This document shows positions 1-10,647 of a stretch of 64,000 bases of DNA, piece by piece. The DNA comes from Amphibalanus amphitrite (lineage: Eukaryota; Arthropoda; Thecostraca; Balanomorpha; Balanidae): assembly GCF_019059575.1 (NCBI RefSeq), contig NW_024881627.1:682001-746000 (forward strand), read 5' to 3'. Within the stretch, counting starts at the first letter, position 1, and every line of letters starts with the position of its first letter. The notes under the pieces were generated by a model, which saw only the letters and a program-made list of their open reading frames with translations, had not been told where the DNA came from and ran no database searches. Made by a program: the position numbers and the translations under genes.

Positions 1-320
1 CTCCGTCCACTGCAGGCTCCAGATGGCCGCACCCACAAACAGCGGCGCCGGCTGACTGGTCGGACGACGCTCTGGCTCCGCGGCGGCAGAATCGGAATCA
101 CGCCCGGCGGCCCCCGCGCGCGCGGATGGCGGGAACGGGCAGGTCGCGCCGCGCCAAAAAGGCGCGAAACGGCCCCCGCTGTCCGTCAGCAGAGGTCACT
201 GACGTGTTGACGGCGTACACTGCAGTGCACCGGACAGGGAGCGGCTGGTGACGGTACTGTCTGTCGTCGAAACTCTCACATAGTGGTGATCGTAGTTATC
301 GTTTTATGCACTCGCCACTC
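1..320. other. No gene seen at left edge
   Basis: GC-rich non-coding sequence. I see no supportable exon, RNA gene or element end before the TTAA-flanked transposon that starts at 321. Confidence 0.5.
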
Positions 321-1320
321 TTAACCCTATTCCTGGCGGGCTCCGCCGGGACAAGAAACTGGCGGGGGGGGGGGGGGCCGATTCGGCCCCCCCCTGAGAT
401 CTCGAGAACGAAGCAAGATAGCGACAAGCGGTAAACGGCATCGGATACGCACGGCCAAGATCTACAATTTTTACAAAGGTCATTTTCAGGTCAGGTCAAA
501 GATGACGTCACAGGGGTCGAAAAAGTCAAAATGGCGGCGCTAGATATGGAGAGAGTTTTCTCGAATAACTTTCGAATTAGTCAAGATAGGAACAAACTAA
601 GGGCATCATCGTGATCCTCTCGTCAATCCGCATCGAATGATATATATGTTGACCTCGAAAGGTCAAGGTCAAAGGTTGACCTCAGGTCACGTGACCTCGA
701 GGTCATCATGTATATCATTCGATGCGTCTTGACGAGCTGAACACAATGAGACCATCCACGCGTCTGTATCTTGTTCCTGTACGGAGTTATTGGCCAAAAA
801 CCTTTGGTGACCTTTGATGACGTCACATGACCTCACAGCTGCCCAACAGCAAAACAGACCTCAAGGTAGTGAAGGTTGATCGTATATGAAGTCATGTATG
901 GTATATGGGGCCATTCCGACCCGTTTTAGTGGTAAAAACAGGGAGTTGATTTTTCCCCCATTGACTTATAATGGGGAGGTCGCGAAATTGACCTGACCTT
1001 AGGTCACCGATATCAAAATTCCGAGATATACAAATTGCACATACTGGTACCCTAACTAAACCCTGAAGAGAAGAAATTGATCGGTCAAAAACTCTAGCTC
1101 TGGCGTGATTGCAAACTTTTCTGAGGTAGGGTCACCAAACCGCCTCTGGTGACCTGACCTGAGGTCAGATCAACTCAAAATTTTCAGACATGTTGCGTAG
1201 AAGCCTTTTAGGAAAAGTCAGAAAATTTGAGCTTCCTAGCTCAACGCGTTTGGGAGAAATAACCAAAAAACCTCAGGGGGGGGGCTCCTGAGGCCCCCCC
1301 CCCGCCAGGAATAGGGTTAA
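321..1320. mobile_element. piggyBac-like non-autonomous element with TTAA flanks
   Basis: The left end reads TTAACCCTATTCCTGGCGGG and the right end is its inverted complement, finishing in TTAA at 1317-1320. A TTAA target and termini beginning CCC are typical of the piggyBac superfamily. The interior (about 1 kb) has no transposase frame, so this is a MITE-type derivative. Next to each terminus lies a G-run/C-run pair that can fold into a hairpin. The interior is full of GGTCA/TGACC motifs, often preceded by A or spaced as pairs. The family assignment rests on the ends only. Confidence 0.75.
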
Positions 1321-1321
1321 G

Positions 1322-1575
1322 GCCTGGCTACACTATGCGTTTTCTGCGTGCGTTTTTTTGCGAATTTGCGTGTTTTGCGTAATATCGTTCTAGAAAAAAG
1401 TTATTATTAATATAATTTCCTTAATATTTGTATAAAAGTTAAAACGTTATATTAATTTAAAGTTTGCATGAAAAAGTATAACAAAAGCGTTATGTCGTTT
1501 CTTTCTAGAGCGATATTCCAAAAATCACGCAAACTCGCAAAAAACGCACGCAGAAAACGCATAGTGCAGCCAGGC
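1322..1575. mobile_element. Palindromic MITE (long inverted repeat)
   Basis: Two arms of about 70 bases, at about 1322-1395 and 1502-1575, are inverted complements with a few mismatches. They start GCCTGGCTACACTATGCG and end with the matching CGCATAGTGCAGCCAGGC. The spacer is AT-rich. It directly abuts the TTAA end of the preceding element. No coding capacity; superfamily not assigned. Confidence 0.7.
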
Positions 1576-3080
1576 ATTTACTCGCTGGGGTGCTAGGGGT
1601 GACTCAAAGGGCATAATCGGGAAATGATCTTCACCACCTCACCACACACCGTCCGAAATTGGTGGAAATTTTGCACCTCCCTCGCCTGGAAAAGAAATTC
1701 GTCAGTTTCGTTATAAGTTTGCCTTAACTTGCAAAACAACACGCATAAGAAAACTAAACCTGAAATATTTTTTCAACCCTGGAAAACTTTTTGGGGAAAT
1801 AACCATGTTCCCACGGAGTGTCCAATGCCGTCTTGAGCGATCCACCAATGCTTATTGCTCATACTGTGTGTGTAGGCAGCGAGCGAATTGTGTGAATCTT
1901 GTGTTACACATTATCATTGAACTATTATATGAGCAAGCCATCAGATTTGATGTACTTGCCTCGACTTCTTAGTCTGAGTAAGATATCTTTTAAGGGTTAT
2001 CGACCCGCTGCATATCATAAATCGTCATAAAAGGCTAGTTATGCGTTCTGCGCTTAGCTAAAACCCCTCTCAAACGAAACGAGCCATTTTGCAGTAGTTT
2101 TATGTCATGCCGTTACCCATCTGCGGAGGCGGAAGCCATTACGAGTTCATGACCGCTGCCTGCGGAGAATGTTCTCGTAGTGAGGTCCCACTCATCCCCC
2201 TGGCCTGCGCCCCCTGAGGTCATACTGCAGCGGCTCCGCAATCTCACCCCCATCAGAGTAAACGTTTGAACACGGCGCGCAGGTGCCGGCGAAGATGGCC
2301 GTCGTGGCCGGCCGCTGCCCACCTGTCCCTTCCACCTGCAGCGCCCTGCACCCCCCTGACCCCCTCCGACCGGTCCCTGACCTCTGCCGTAGTATACTCA
2401 CCGACCACGTGACGGAACGGCGCCAGGTGGGCACCACCCCTGGATTTTGAGACTCGTCGGCGGTGTGACCCTCGGAACAATTAAATCTTACACTAATTGG
2501 TCGGTGAGAATCTGCCGCCAATGCGGCTGGAAACCGAGATCTCCGAGAGCTCACAACCGCGTGCTAGCTACAGGGGTCGATTGTTCCACTCCTCATGGGG
2601 AGCTGGAGAGGCACACGTTTACTTACAACCAATGCTTCCTTGCCATGACTCTCCCCATCACGACCGCAGTCTTCCTCCCTCGCTGCACGACAGGTGCGGA
2701 CCGAGGGAAAATCTGCAGCCCGATCGGCAGTCATGCGCCGGCACGCAGCGACCGTACTACGTGCAATGGTGCTAGTACGATGACGCCGTTCACCGCTGCA
2801 CGGCTCACGTTCCTGCGAGGTCACCCTGAAGGTTAGGGGGCAGGTGTGGGCCGACCCGAGAGGTCCGCGACTCCGCCCCGCCCCGCCCGCGGAACACCCC
2901 CCGGTCGGCGCGCCGTGGCTCTGAGAGGAGCTCTGGCGGAGTGGCGCAGCTCGAGGGGCGCGCAGGTGGCGCCGACCGGACGCCAGATGGGCCGGTCGTG
3001 CTCGCCACCACGTGTGCACGGCGCAGTGAGAGGGCGTGCGTGACGCCGGGATCACAGAGGACCGGCGAGCCGGGTGTGCT
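1576..3080. other. Intergenic, no supportable gene
   Basis: Mixed-composition sequence with several open frames that overlap each other on both strands and show no recognisable domain or splice context. I consider them chance frames. Confidence 0.4.
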
Positions 3081-3086
3081 GGCGCA

Positions 3087-3205
3087 CAGCACACAACACG
3101 GAGCACAGGGCACAGAACACAGAGTACACAGCACATGCACAGCACACAGCACACGACACACAGCACACAACACACAGCACACAGCACACAGCACAGCGAA
3201 CACAG
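3087..3205. repeat. CA-rich microsatellite (ACAGCACAC-type)
   Basis: An irregular tandem array of CACAG/CACAA units of about 120 bp. Frames across it translate into cysteine-valine-leucine or histidine-threonine-glutamine strings. These are artefacts of the repeat and not genes. Confidence 0.85.
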
Positions 3206-4110
3206 CGAAGCCACCATCGGCGGCGGCGGCATGGTCATCGGATATCGGCGGGAGGGTCTAGGGGGTTGTTTGACTAAGCTAAACAGTAAACGTGGAGTTG
3301 GCATTTGTTTTGTTGCGTGCTGTCTTAGGTTCAGTGTCATTCCAGAAGTCTGTGATAGCGACTGTATACCTATGCATTTTTAATACAGAATAGTTAATTG
3401 GAAGGTCAAAGTATTCACGTTTTGAGTCGAGGCACTAGGCCAAACTTGCACAGAAGCTCCGTGAGGTTGTATAATTCCTGATTATGTATCTGCTGATCTC
3501 CAGAACATTTCATTTCTGAGCTGCTTATCACGTTTAATGGTTTATACCAGCAGGTATTGAATTCACGCCGCACCAACTGCCCTCAGATGATTGGAATTCG
3601 GCCAATCATCCCGATCTTCTCTAATCACCGGCTCCAGATGATGAGCGTCATTAGCGGAAATTGGCGTCACCTCCGGCCCTGGGTCTCGGTGGGAGCTCGG
3701 CGGGAGCGGGCCTTTTTACCGGTGCCCACCGGTGGCTATTATACACGTACGGAGAGAGACGGGTGGCGGGGCGGCGTCTTAATTAGTGGTCAGCGGCGGC
3801 GACTGAGAGACGCATCGCCGCTGGTCTTCCCTCTGACCTCATACGACCCTAGAGGAGAGTTTTCAATGAAGAAAATACTTTTTTGGCTTACGTGTGCTTG
3901 CCCGTTCCCGTGAAACAGGAGACGTCGATAGTGCATCTCAGAAAAGGTACGACATTGGTCTGTGGGTGTTATCGTAGCATACCAACAAGTATGTCACATA
4001 TTTTTTGTCATGTTAAAGTCGTATTCGTAGGCATGATTCATCATAGATAATATGAATATTTGGCAGCGTCATATATTTGGCAGCGTCTCAACCTCATAGT
4101 TATAACAGTC
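3206..4110. other. Intergenic, no supportable gene
   Basis: Downstream flank of the cysteine-rich gene on the minus strand. Nothing recognisable apart from the poly(A) signal noted separately. Confidence 0.4.
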
Positions 4111-4115
4111 ATCAC

Positions 4116-4121
4116 TTTATT
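4116..4121 (-). terminator. Candidate poly(A) signal of the cysteine-rich repeat gene
   Basis: AATAAA on the minus strand, about 207 bases past the TGA stop at 4328-4330. It is the first canonical hexamer I see downstream of the gene; the cleavage site itself is not visible. Confidence 0.5.
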
Positions 4122-4327
4122 TGTTCAATATTGACATTGCAGTAACAACCCGAATAGCGAGGATCCGCCATGATCAGCCGTTTTTTTAGTTAAATCCTTT
4201 ACCTTCAGGTTTGGACAGGTAAATCGCTTTTCCAGGTTTTACATGCGGCTTGCAAAATGCGTGCATACCCGAAAACATAACGACATCTTTAGTTACTTAC
4301 AAGAGGAACACTGAACACACAAATGGA

Positions 4328-6999
4328 TCAAGGAACGCAGAACGTGCAGCCCATCCCGAAGCCCCGGATCCCGGAATCAGCCGGGCACGGCCACTTTAAT
4401 CTGAACGATTCTGAACGACAATTCTCGAACTTCCTCACCGACTGCGGGAAGCAGGTGATGTTTTCCTCGAGGTCCAGGCCACACACGCTGAACCTAGGAC
4501 ATCCGCGTCTATGACACTGCAGTGAAATATCAATGCATTCCTGTTTGTATGTGCCATCTTGTAGACGGCGTGACACGCAGGCTCTCTCGGAGGAAGGAGG
4601 TAGCGTTGGCTTCGGCGACGGGGAAGGTACTACAAACGGATTGAAGCTGTCGCAGAACGTGCAACCCATTCCGAATCCTCGTATCGTGGTATCTGCAGGA
4701 CAGGGCTGCTGGAGTCGGAAAGCTTCCGACTGACAGTTCTGGATCACCCTCAAAGATTGCGGGAAGCAGGTGATCTTCTCCTGCAGGTCAAGGCCACACA
4801 CTGTGGAGCTAGGACAGCCGCGCCTTTTGCATCTTTCCGAGATGTCAACGCATTCCTTTTTATCGGTACCACCATGCCGATAGAGTACCACGCAGGCCCT
4901 CTTGGGAGGAGGAGCAAATGGATTGCCGCCGATGCAGAAAGTGCATCCCATTCCAAAGCCTCGGATTCCTGCATCTGCAGGGCAGGGCTGCTGAAGTCGG
5001 AAGGATTCTGAACGGCAATTCTCAAAGTCCTTCACCGTCCGAGGGAAACAAACAATGTTCTGCCGTAGGTCGAGACCACACACAGTGTCACCCGGGCAAG
5101 CTCGCTGTTTGCACTGGTCTGATATATCAATACACTCTCGCTTGAAGATGCCATCTTGTAGACGACGCACCACACAGGCTCTTTCAGTAGCCGAAGGGAT
5201 AGTTGGCCTCGGGGATGGATTTGGTACCACAAATGGATTTCCGCCTACACAAAAGGTGCAACCCATTCCAAAGCCTCGGATTCCTGCATCTGCAGGGCAG
5301 GGCTGCTGAAGTCGGAAGGATTCTGAACGACAATTCTCAAAGTCTTTAACTGATCGTGGGAAGCAGACGATGTTCTCGTTGAGATCAAGGCCGCAAACGG
5401 TATCACCAGGACACGCTTTTCGTTTGCAGCGAGCTGAGATGTCAACACACTCTCGTTTAACGACACCTTTTCCTAGGCGACGTACCACGCATGCCCTTGT
5501 AACAATCGGAGCCGGAGACGGCGAGGGTACTACAAATGGATTGAAGCTGTCGCAGAACGTGCATCCCATTCCGAATCCTCGTATCGTGGTATCCGCAGGA
5601 CAGGGCTGCTGGAGTCGGAAGGCTTCCGACTGACAGTTCTGGATCGCCCTCACTGATTGTGGGAAGCAGGTGATCTTCTCCTGCAGGTCTAGGCCACACA
5701 CTGTGGAGCTAGGACAGCCGCGCCTTTTGCATCTTTCCGAGATGTCAATGCATTCCTTTTTATCGGTACCACCATGCCGATAGAGTACCACGCAGGCCCT
5801 CTTGGGAGAAGGAGCAAATGGATTGCCGCCGATGCAGAAAGTGCATCCCATTCCAAAGCCTCGGATTCCTGCATCTGCAGGGCAGGGTTGCTGAAGTCTG
5901 AAGGATTCTGAACGACAATTCTCAAAGTCCTTCACCGTCCGAGGGAAACAGACAATGTTCTCCCGTAGGTCGAGACCACACACAGTGTCTCCCGGGCAAG
6001 CTCGCTGTTTGCACTTGTCTGATATATCAATACACTCTCGCTTGAAGATGCCATTTTGTAGACGACGCACCACACAGGCTCTTTCAGTAGCAGAAGGGAT
6101 AGTTGGCCTCGGGGATGGATTTGGTACCACAAATGGATTTCCGCCTACACAAAAGGTGCAACCCATTCCAAAGCCTCGGATTCCTGCATCTGCAGGACAG
6201 GGCTGCTGAAGTCGGAAGGATTCTGAACGACAATTCTCATAGTCTTTAACTGATCGTGGGAAGCAGACGATGTTCTCGTTGAGATCAAGGCCGCAAACGG
6301 TATCACCAGGACACGCTCTTCGTTTGCAGCGAGCTGAGATGTCAACACACTCTCGTTTAATGGCACCACCTTCTAGGCGACGTACCACGCATGCCCGTGT
6401 AACAATCGGAGCCGGAGACGGCGAGGGTACTACAAATGGATTGAAGCTGTCGCAGAACGTGCATCCCATTCCGAATCCTCGTATCGTGGTATCCGCAGGA
6501 CAGGGCTGCTGGAGCCGGAAAGCTTCCGACTGACAGTTCTGGATCGCCCTCACTGATTGCGGGAAGCAGGTGATCTTCTCCTGCAGGTCTAGGCCACACA
6601 CTGTGGAGCTAGGACAGCCGCGCCTCTTACACCTCTCTGATATGTCAACGCACTCCTTTTTATCGGTACCACCGTGCCTATAGAGTACCACGCAGGCCCT
6701 CTTGGGAGGAGCAAATGGATTGCCGCCTCTACAGAAGGTGCATCCCATTCCAAAGCCTCGGATTCCTGCATCTGCAGGGCAGGGTTGCTGAAGTCTGAAA
6801 GATTCTGAGCGACAGTTTTGGAAGTCTTTTACTGATCGCGGAAAGCAGGTGATGCGTTCGTTGAGGTCCAGGCCACACACGGTGTCCCCGGGACATCCTC
6901 GCTGTCGGCACCGGGCTGAGATGTCGATGCATTCCCTCCGGACGCCGCCGCCGCTGCGTCGAACCACACACGCTCTGTTGGTGGCAGGCGCCACCGAAC
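4328..6999 (-). CDS. Secreted ten-cysteine repeat protein, exon 3 (modules 2-10)
   Basis: The last coding exon encodes about 890 residues and ends in TGA. It holds nine tandem modules of roughly 90-100 residues. Each has ten cysteines in the same order, with landmarks CxDIS, CGLDL, CFP, NCxSExxR, PCPAD and the near-invariant GFGMGCTFC. Short Pro/Ser linkers separate many modules. The modules form three types in the order A-B-C, A-B-C, A, so the true repeat is 900 bp (landmarks recur at 4741, 5641 and 6541). The exon starts after the acceptor ggattttcag; its first two bases complete a glycine codon with exon 2. The three exons sum to 3030 coding bases (1009 residues). I do not recognise the family. 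Extracellular location is inferred from the signal peptide in exon 1 and the cysteine content. The function is unknown; structural, adhesive or defensive roles are only guesses. Confidence 0.85.
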
Positions 7000-7542
7000 C
7001 TGAAAATCCGGGACAATGGTAAGGAACTGTGCGATAGTGCATTCATTTTCAGATATCTTTCACGTATAGCATGAACGATTAATTGCCTTGTGTCTATAAA
7101 AGTTGACTACATAATCTTTTATACAGGGACATGGGTGGCAATTGCGTCACACCTGCCGCCAAAGGTCAGTGCCTCCACCCCTGAACTTGTCACCTGTCTG
7201 ACGGACATGAGTGCATGGCAGTACGGTGCTGCCCTTTGTCGACTTTCGTTTCAATGTCACTGTCACTCTGTCAGGTCTAAGATCACCATCGATATTTAGG
7301 TGACAGAAGCCTCACGAAACCAAAACTTATTAAATTGTTAACGTGTAAGGGTTGAATCTATATCAAATGTCTCAGATTTCTTCTGATGAAGCAGCATTTG
7401 CTGTTTTTGCCTTCATATTTTTTAGGTATAATAAATTGGTGCCCCAACCGTACGGACGTTTATTTAGCTTTAATGCAATGGATATTAAGCCCTTTGACGT
7501 GAGACTCTGGAAGTGTGTGCGTTACGTGCAGTGCTGGTGATG

Positions 7543-8516
7543 TTAAAGGGACTATCCCACCTTTAACATGGGGTTTGAGTTGAGATAGCCAAGTTTGCGG
7601 CGAGGTTCAGAAACCACTATCTTTCTAGTGGAGGTTTATTTGCCATTGGGTCTACAGTGCAGGGATATTTCTATCTCGCACTGCTCTGGGATGCAAAGAT
7701 AAGAATTTGTTATCTTTGCATCCCTCTGAGATGCAAAGATAAGGTCTCGAGGGTTCATAGCCAAAAATCAAGAGTTCAAGTGATGATGGGTCAATAACCG
7801 AACGGCATTTTTAATGGTTGTTTATGTATGAAACTTATGAGATAAAAACAAACCACTGTAAATCTATTGTTACATAGATGAATACATTTAAATATAATAT
7901 TTAATTGATTAAGAATAAACCTCAACATAGAAAGATATAGGATTCCTCATGGCTCACTCGTGGAAGATCGGATATCTTTTCCTCGCGTGTTACAGAAAAA
8001 CCTCGCTCCTTCGTCGCTCGGTTTTTCAGTAACCCGCTTGGAAAAGATATCCTTATCTTCCACTCGGAGCCATGAAGAATCCTCTATATCTATCTAGGTT
8101 GCAACCCCCGCGGCCTCTTGGTGTTGAAGAAATTCGTTCCCTTCATTTGAAAATGGGCCTTGTACAAGGCCCTATCTTCAACATGGAGCGACCGTTAGTG
8201 TGACGTCACCTCGTTTAGTCATTCTGATTTAAATGGGTTTGTTCGTTGAAAAATCGCCTAAAACTTGGTCTGAACTTTGTTGTGGTGCCTACAGAGTAAA
8301 AAGAATCAGCTTTATGACAGTAATGTGGCCTGGGGAAGGAGGTAATTTTGGGCTGTGACGTCACATATTTGAATATTTGTGTTTGGAATATGGGAAGCCT
8401 AAGATGTTTAATGAAAAATAAATGCCAGAACCGTGTTCCTGGTCATCCAATCTATAAAGTCGGGCACAATTTAACTGGTTTTAACAACATTTTAGAAGGT
8501 GGGATAGTCCCTTTAA
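7543..8516. mobile_element. TTAA-flanked MITE inside intron 2
   Basis: The ends are TTAAAGGGACTATCCCACC and the exact inverted complement GGTGGGATAGTCCCTTTAA. TTAA at both ends suggests piggyBac-type integration. There is no transposase. It contains a second long palindrome (7929-8096) and a short inverted pair around 7690-7745, so it is either composite or has a nested insertion. Confidence 0.75.
7929..8096. repeat. Long palindrome nested in the intronic MITE
   Basis: Arms of about 65-70 bases begin near AGATATAGGATTCCTCATGG and end with the inverted match near CCATGAAGAATCCTCTATATC. The inner part carries a further inverted pair (GAAAAACC/GGTTTTTC). A transcript of either strand could form a long hairpin. 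Confidence 0.7.
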
Positions 8517-8545
8517 TAGTTAGACCTTTTGACGTGCGTAGGTAC

Positions 8546-8815
8546 CTTTGATGCAGTAGTTGCAGCCTCTGCCGAAGCCCACGATGGTTGTGCCCGATGG
8601 ACAAGGCTGTGACTTTCGCTGGGACTCAGAACCACAATTTTTAACATCCCAGCTATTTTTAGGCAGGCATACGACTTCGTTTGCTGGGCTGAGAGCGCAC
8701 ATTTCGCCTCTGCTGCATTTCTTCAGCAGGCAGTCGGCGAGGATAACCCTGCACTTTCGGACGGAGCCGCGGACGAAGCAGGCTCGCCGGAGTCGAAAGT
8801 AGTCATGGGGCGGTG
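8546..8815 (-). CDS. Secreted ten-cysteine repeat protein, exon 2 (divergent module 1)
   Basis: A 270-base exon encoding one complete but diverged copy of the ten-cysteine module. It keeps the cysteine order and the landmarks CLPK, NCGSES, PCPSG and GFGRGCNYC. It begins after a pyrimidine-rich tract ending CTCAG and joins exon 1 in phase (ACA, Thr). Divergence from the modules in exon 3 suggests this is the ancestral unit, with the array in exon 3 expanding later. The joined frame has no internal stop. Confidence 0.8.
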
Positions 8816-9388
8816 CTGAGGACAGATGGGCTAGGTTAGAGCAAGGTTAGACGGTTGTACCGCAATTGTCGGTTATAGAGTGCTAGTTTGACGTTGATCG
8901 TCTCAGAAGTCAGCAGTCATAATCACTGCGTTACAATGGGTACAGAAGCACTTGGGGATAATATTGATTGAGAAATACATTGCAGCTTGTCAGGTAAATG
9001 AAGCAAAGTGGAGGAATAATTGGCTGCCCCAAAAGGGGACAGTAGCGACGGAACACCTTCAATTAAGGGGGGGGGGGGCACTGCCGACTTTTGGTCCCAT
9101 TCTTTCCATGCGACGCCCATAGAGGTTATGTTAAAATGGCAAAATCAAAGGGGGGCACGGTGCCCCGGTGCCCTCCCCGTTCCGCCGCCTATGAAAGGGA
9201 GGCTTGGGTTTGAAATGATTGCATTGTTGCGATACAGTGAATTGTTATTCAAACTGGTGACGATAACAATGTGGAACACACCAGCAAATGTCTCCGCGGA
9301 TTATAACTATTAGGCCGTTTGGCTTGGTCTGTTTGTACTGATGTCTTATGTGGGCAGTAAATCGGTACGTCCGTATATCTGTACTCAC

Positions 9389-9476
9389 TGGTGGCGGCAG
9401 CGGGCGTCAGCAGCTGCAGCTGCACCAGCAGCAGCGCCGGCAGCAGCAGCAGCAGCGGGCGCCGGGGAGGTCCCAT
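9389..9476 (-). CDS. Secreted ten-cysteine repeat protein, exon 1 (signal peptide)
   Basis: The ATG at 9476-9474 lies in a strong context (GTCACCATGG). It opens 29 codons that form a classic signal peptide: a basic start (Pro-Pro-Arg-Arg), a run of leucines, then Thr-Pro-Ala-Ala-Ala-Thr. The donor A|GTGAGT ends the exon after one base of a codon, which exon 2 completes. I chose this start over upstream in-frame ATGs because the TATA box at 9539-9534 places transcription start about 30 bases upstream of it. Confidence 0.75.
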
Positions 9477-9533
9477 GGTGACGCCGGCGGCGCAGTGTCG
9501 GTCTGGTCCGCTGCCGTCCGTCCGTCGGCCGGC

Positions 9534-9539
9534 TATATA
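9534..9539 (-). promoter_or_regulatory. TATA box of the cysteine-rich repeat gene
   Basis: TATATA on the minus strand within CACTATATAGCC, 58-63 bases upstream of the ATG. This fits a transcription start near 9505-9510 and a very short 5' leader. A CACGTG E-box lies further upstream near 9580. No clear initiator motif was seen. Confidence 0.6.
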
Positions 9540-9589
9540 GTGACGGCCTCTGTGACGGGTGACGGCCAAATCGCGCCGCCCACGTGCAA

Positions 9590-10640
9590 CAGTGGGCCAC
9601 CGACGCCCGTCCCCCGCCAACGTCACCACCGGCGTCCCACCGACAGCCTGTCCGAACGTCACCCGGTGAGAGGCGGACTATAACGTCGGGAGAATTATAT
9701 TTTAGATTTGACTTCTTGCTAGTAGTTTATAACATATCTGTTGCAAACCTTCAGTTGAATATTCTTATTTTAAACAAGCATTTCGAGACACATTATATGG
9801 TGTTTGTAAGCGGAATTCAGCCTCTCCTCTTATTCTTTTATGAGGAATATTGGCCTGTGTGCCAATTATTGAGACGCTGATGCTGGATGCAGAAGCATTG
9901 CAGCTCCAATGCTTCCATGCTGCGAGATAAATATTCCACAAATGACGAGATCTTTGTGCGCACAGTGCACACGGCACACTGCACAGTACAAAGTGCACAA
10001 CACATCGTATTTCTGAGGATAGCCTCCACGCCCCGCACTCTGCACTCGCTGGAAGTGACATCATGCCCCCTTCACTTCTCAGTGGGGTTCCACCGTGTCC
10101 CCCTTCATGGTGTTGCTGAGGCAATCGCCTCATTTCCGGCACTCTGTCAGTGCAGTGGCACATTCCAGAGACACGCGTCTAATGACTCCCCCCGGGTGTA
10201 ATTACCGGCTCTTTGAGTCATTGTTCGGGCAGCTCACTCACACGCAGCGGGCTCATAAAGCGGCTGCTGGAAGGGCGCCGTTTCACAGTAAGGCCGCGGT
10301 GAGGTCGGGTGTGAGCGTTAGGTCCGGGCCGTTACCGCTCTTCCCGCAGTGGCCAGCAGGTCTGCCCTGGGGGTGTGAACACTCACCAAGGAGGCACGCG
10401 CGCCACGCACACCGGGCTTCCGCTTCCGGCCGGGCGATGATGCGACTTCTGTAGGTATCGACCTGAGACTGTCGGCTGGGACGGACAGGCGACACTACCT
10501 CGGTGTTGGACGCTTGAGCACGCCATACCTAAGGTGAGGACTCTCAAGTCTCAATGGCTCAGAAGTGGGAAACATTTTCAAATGATTGAGCATATCTCCT
10601 CCATGTTCATTCGCTTATCTGTTTGCAATAGGGTTCCCCG
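9590..10640. other. Intergenic, no supportable gene
   Basis: GC-rich flank upstream of the cysteine-rich gene, then mixed sequence. It holds a small irregular run of GCACA/TGCAC motifs around 9957-10000. No exon supported. Confidence 0.4.
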
Positions 10641-10647
10641 GTAGATG

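Larger units (their letters stand above)
7000..8545 (-). other. Intron 2 of the cysteine-rich gene
   Basis: Donor G|GTACCT and acceptor TTTTCAG|GT. Both flanking exon ends give the same phase (one base, then two bases), which joins Ile-Lys-Gly to Ser-Val-Ala. Most of the intron is the TTAA-flanked element at 7543-8516, so the insertion accounts for nearly 1 kb of its length. Confidence 0.75.

Noticed and set aside
2564..3340. Long minus-strand frame with repeated Cys-Val-Leu-Cys strings, and matching His/Thr/Gln frames on the plus strand
   Set aside because: They are translations of the CA-rich microsatellite at 3087-3205; both strands and several frames are open for that reason.
4533..6533. 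Plus-strand and alternative minus-strand frames across the cysteine-rich exon
   Set aside because: Shadows of the repeated coding exon: they recur every 900 bases because the DNA repeats.
4328..9476. Barnacle-type cement protein
   Set aside because: Cysteine-rich repeats invite the comparison, but I cannot match the module to any cement protein I know, so no such name is given.
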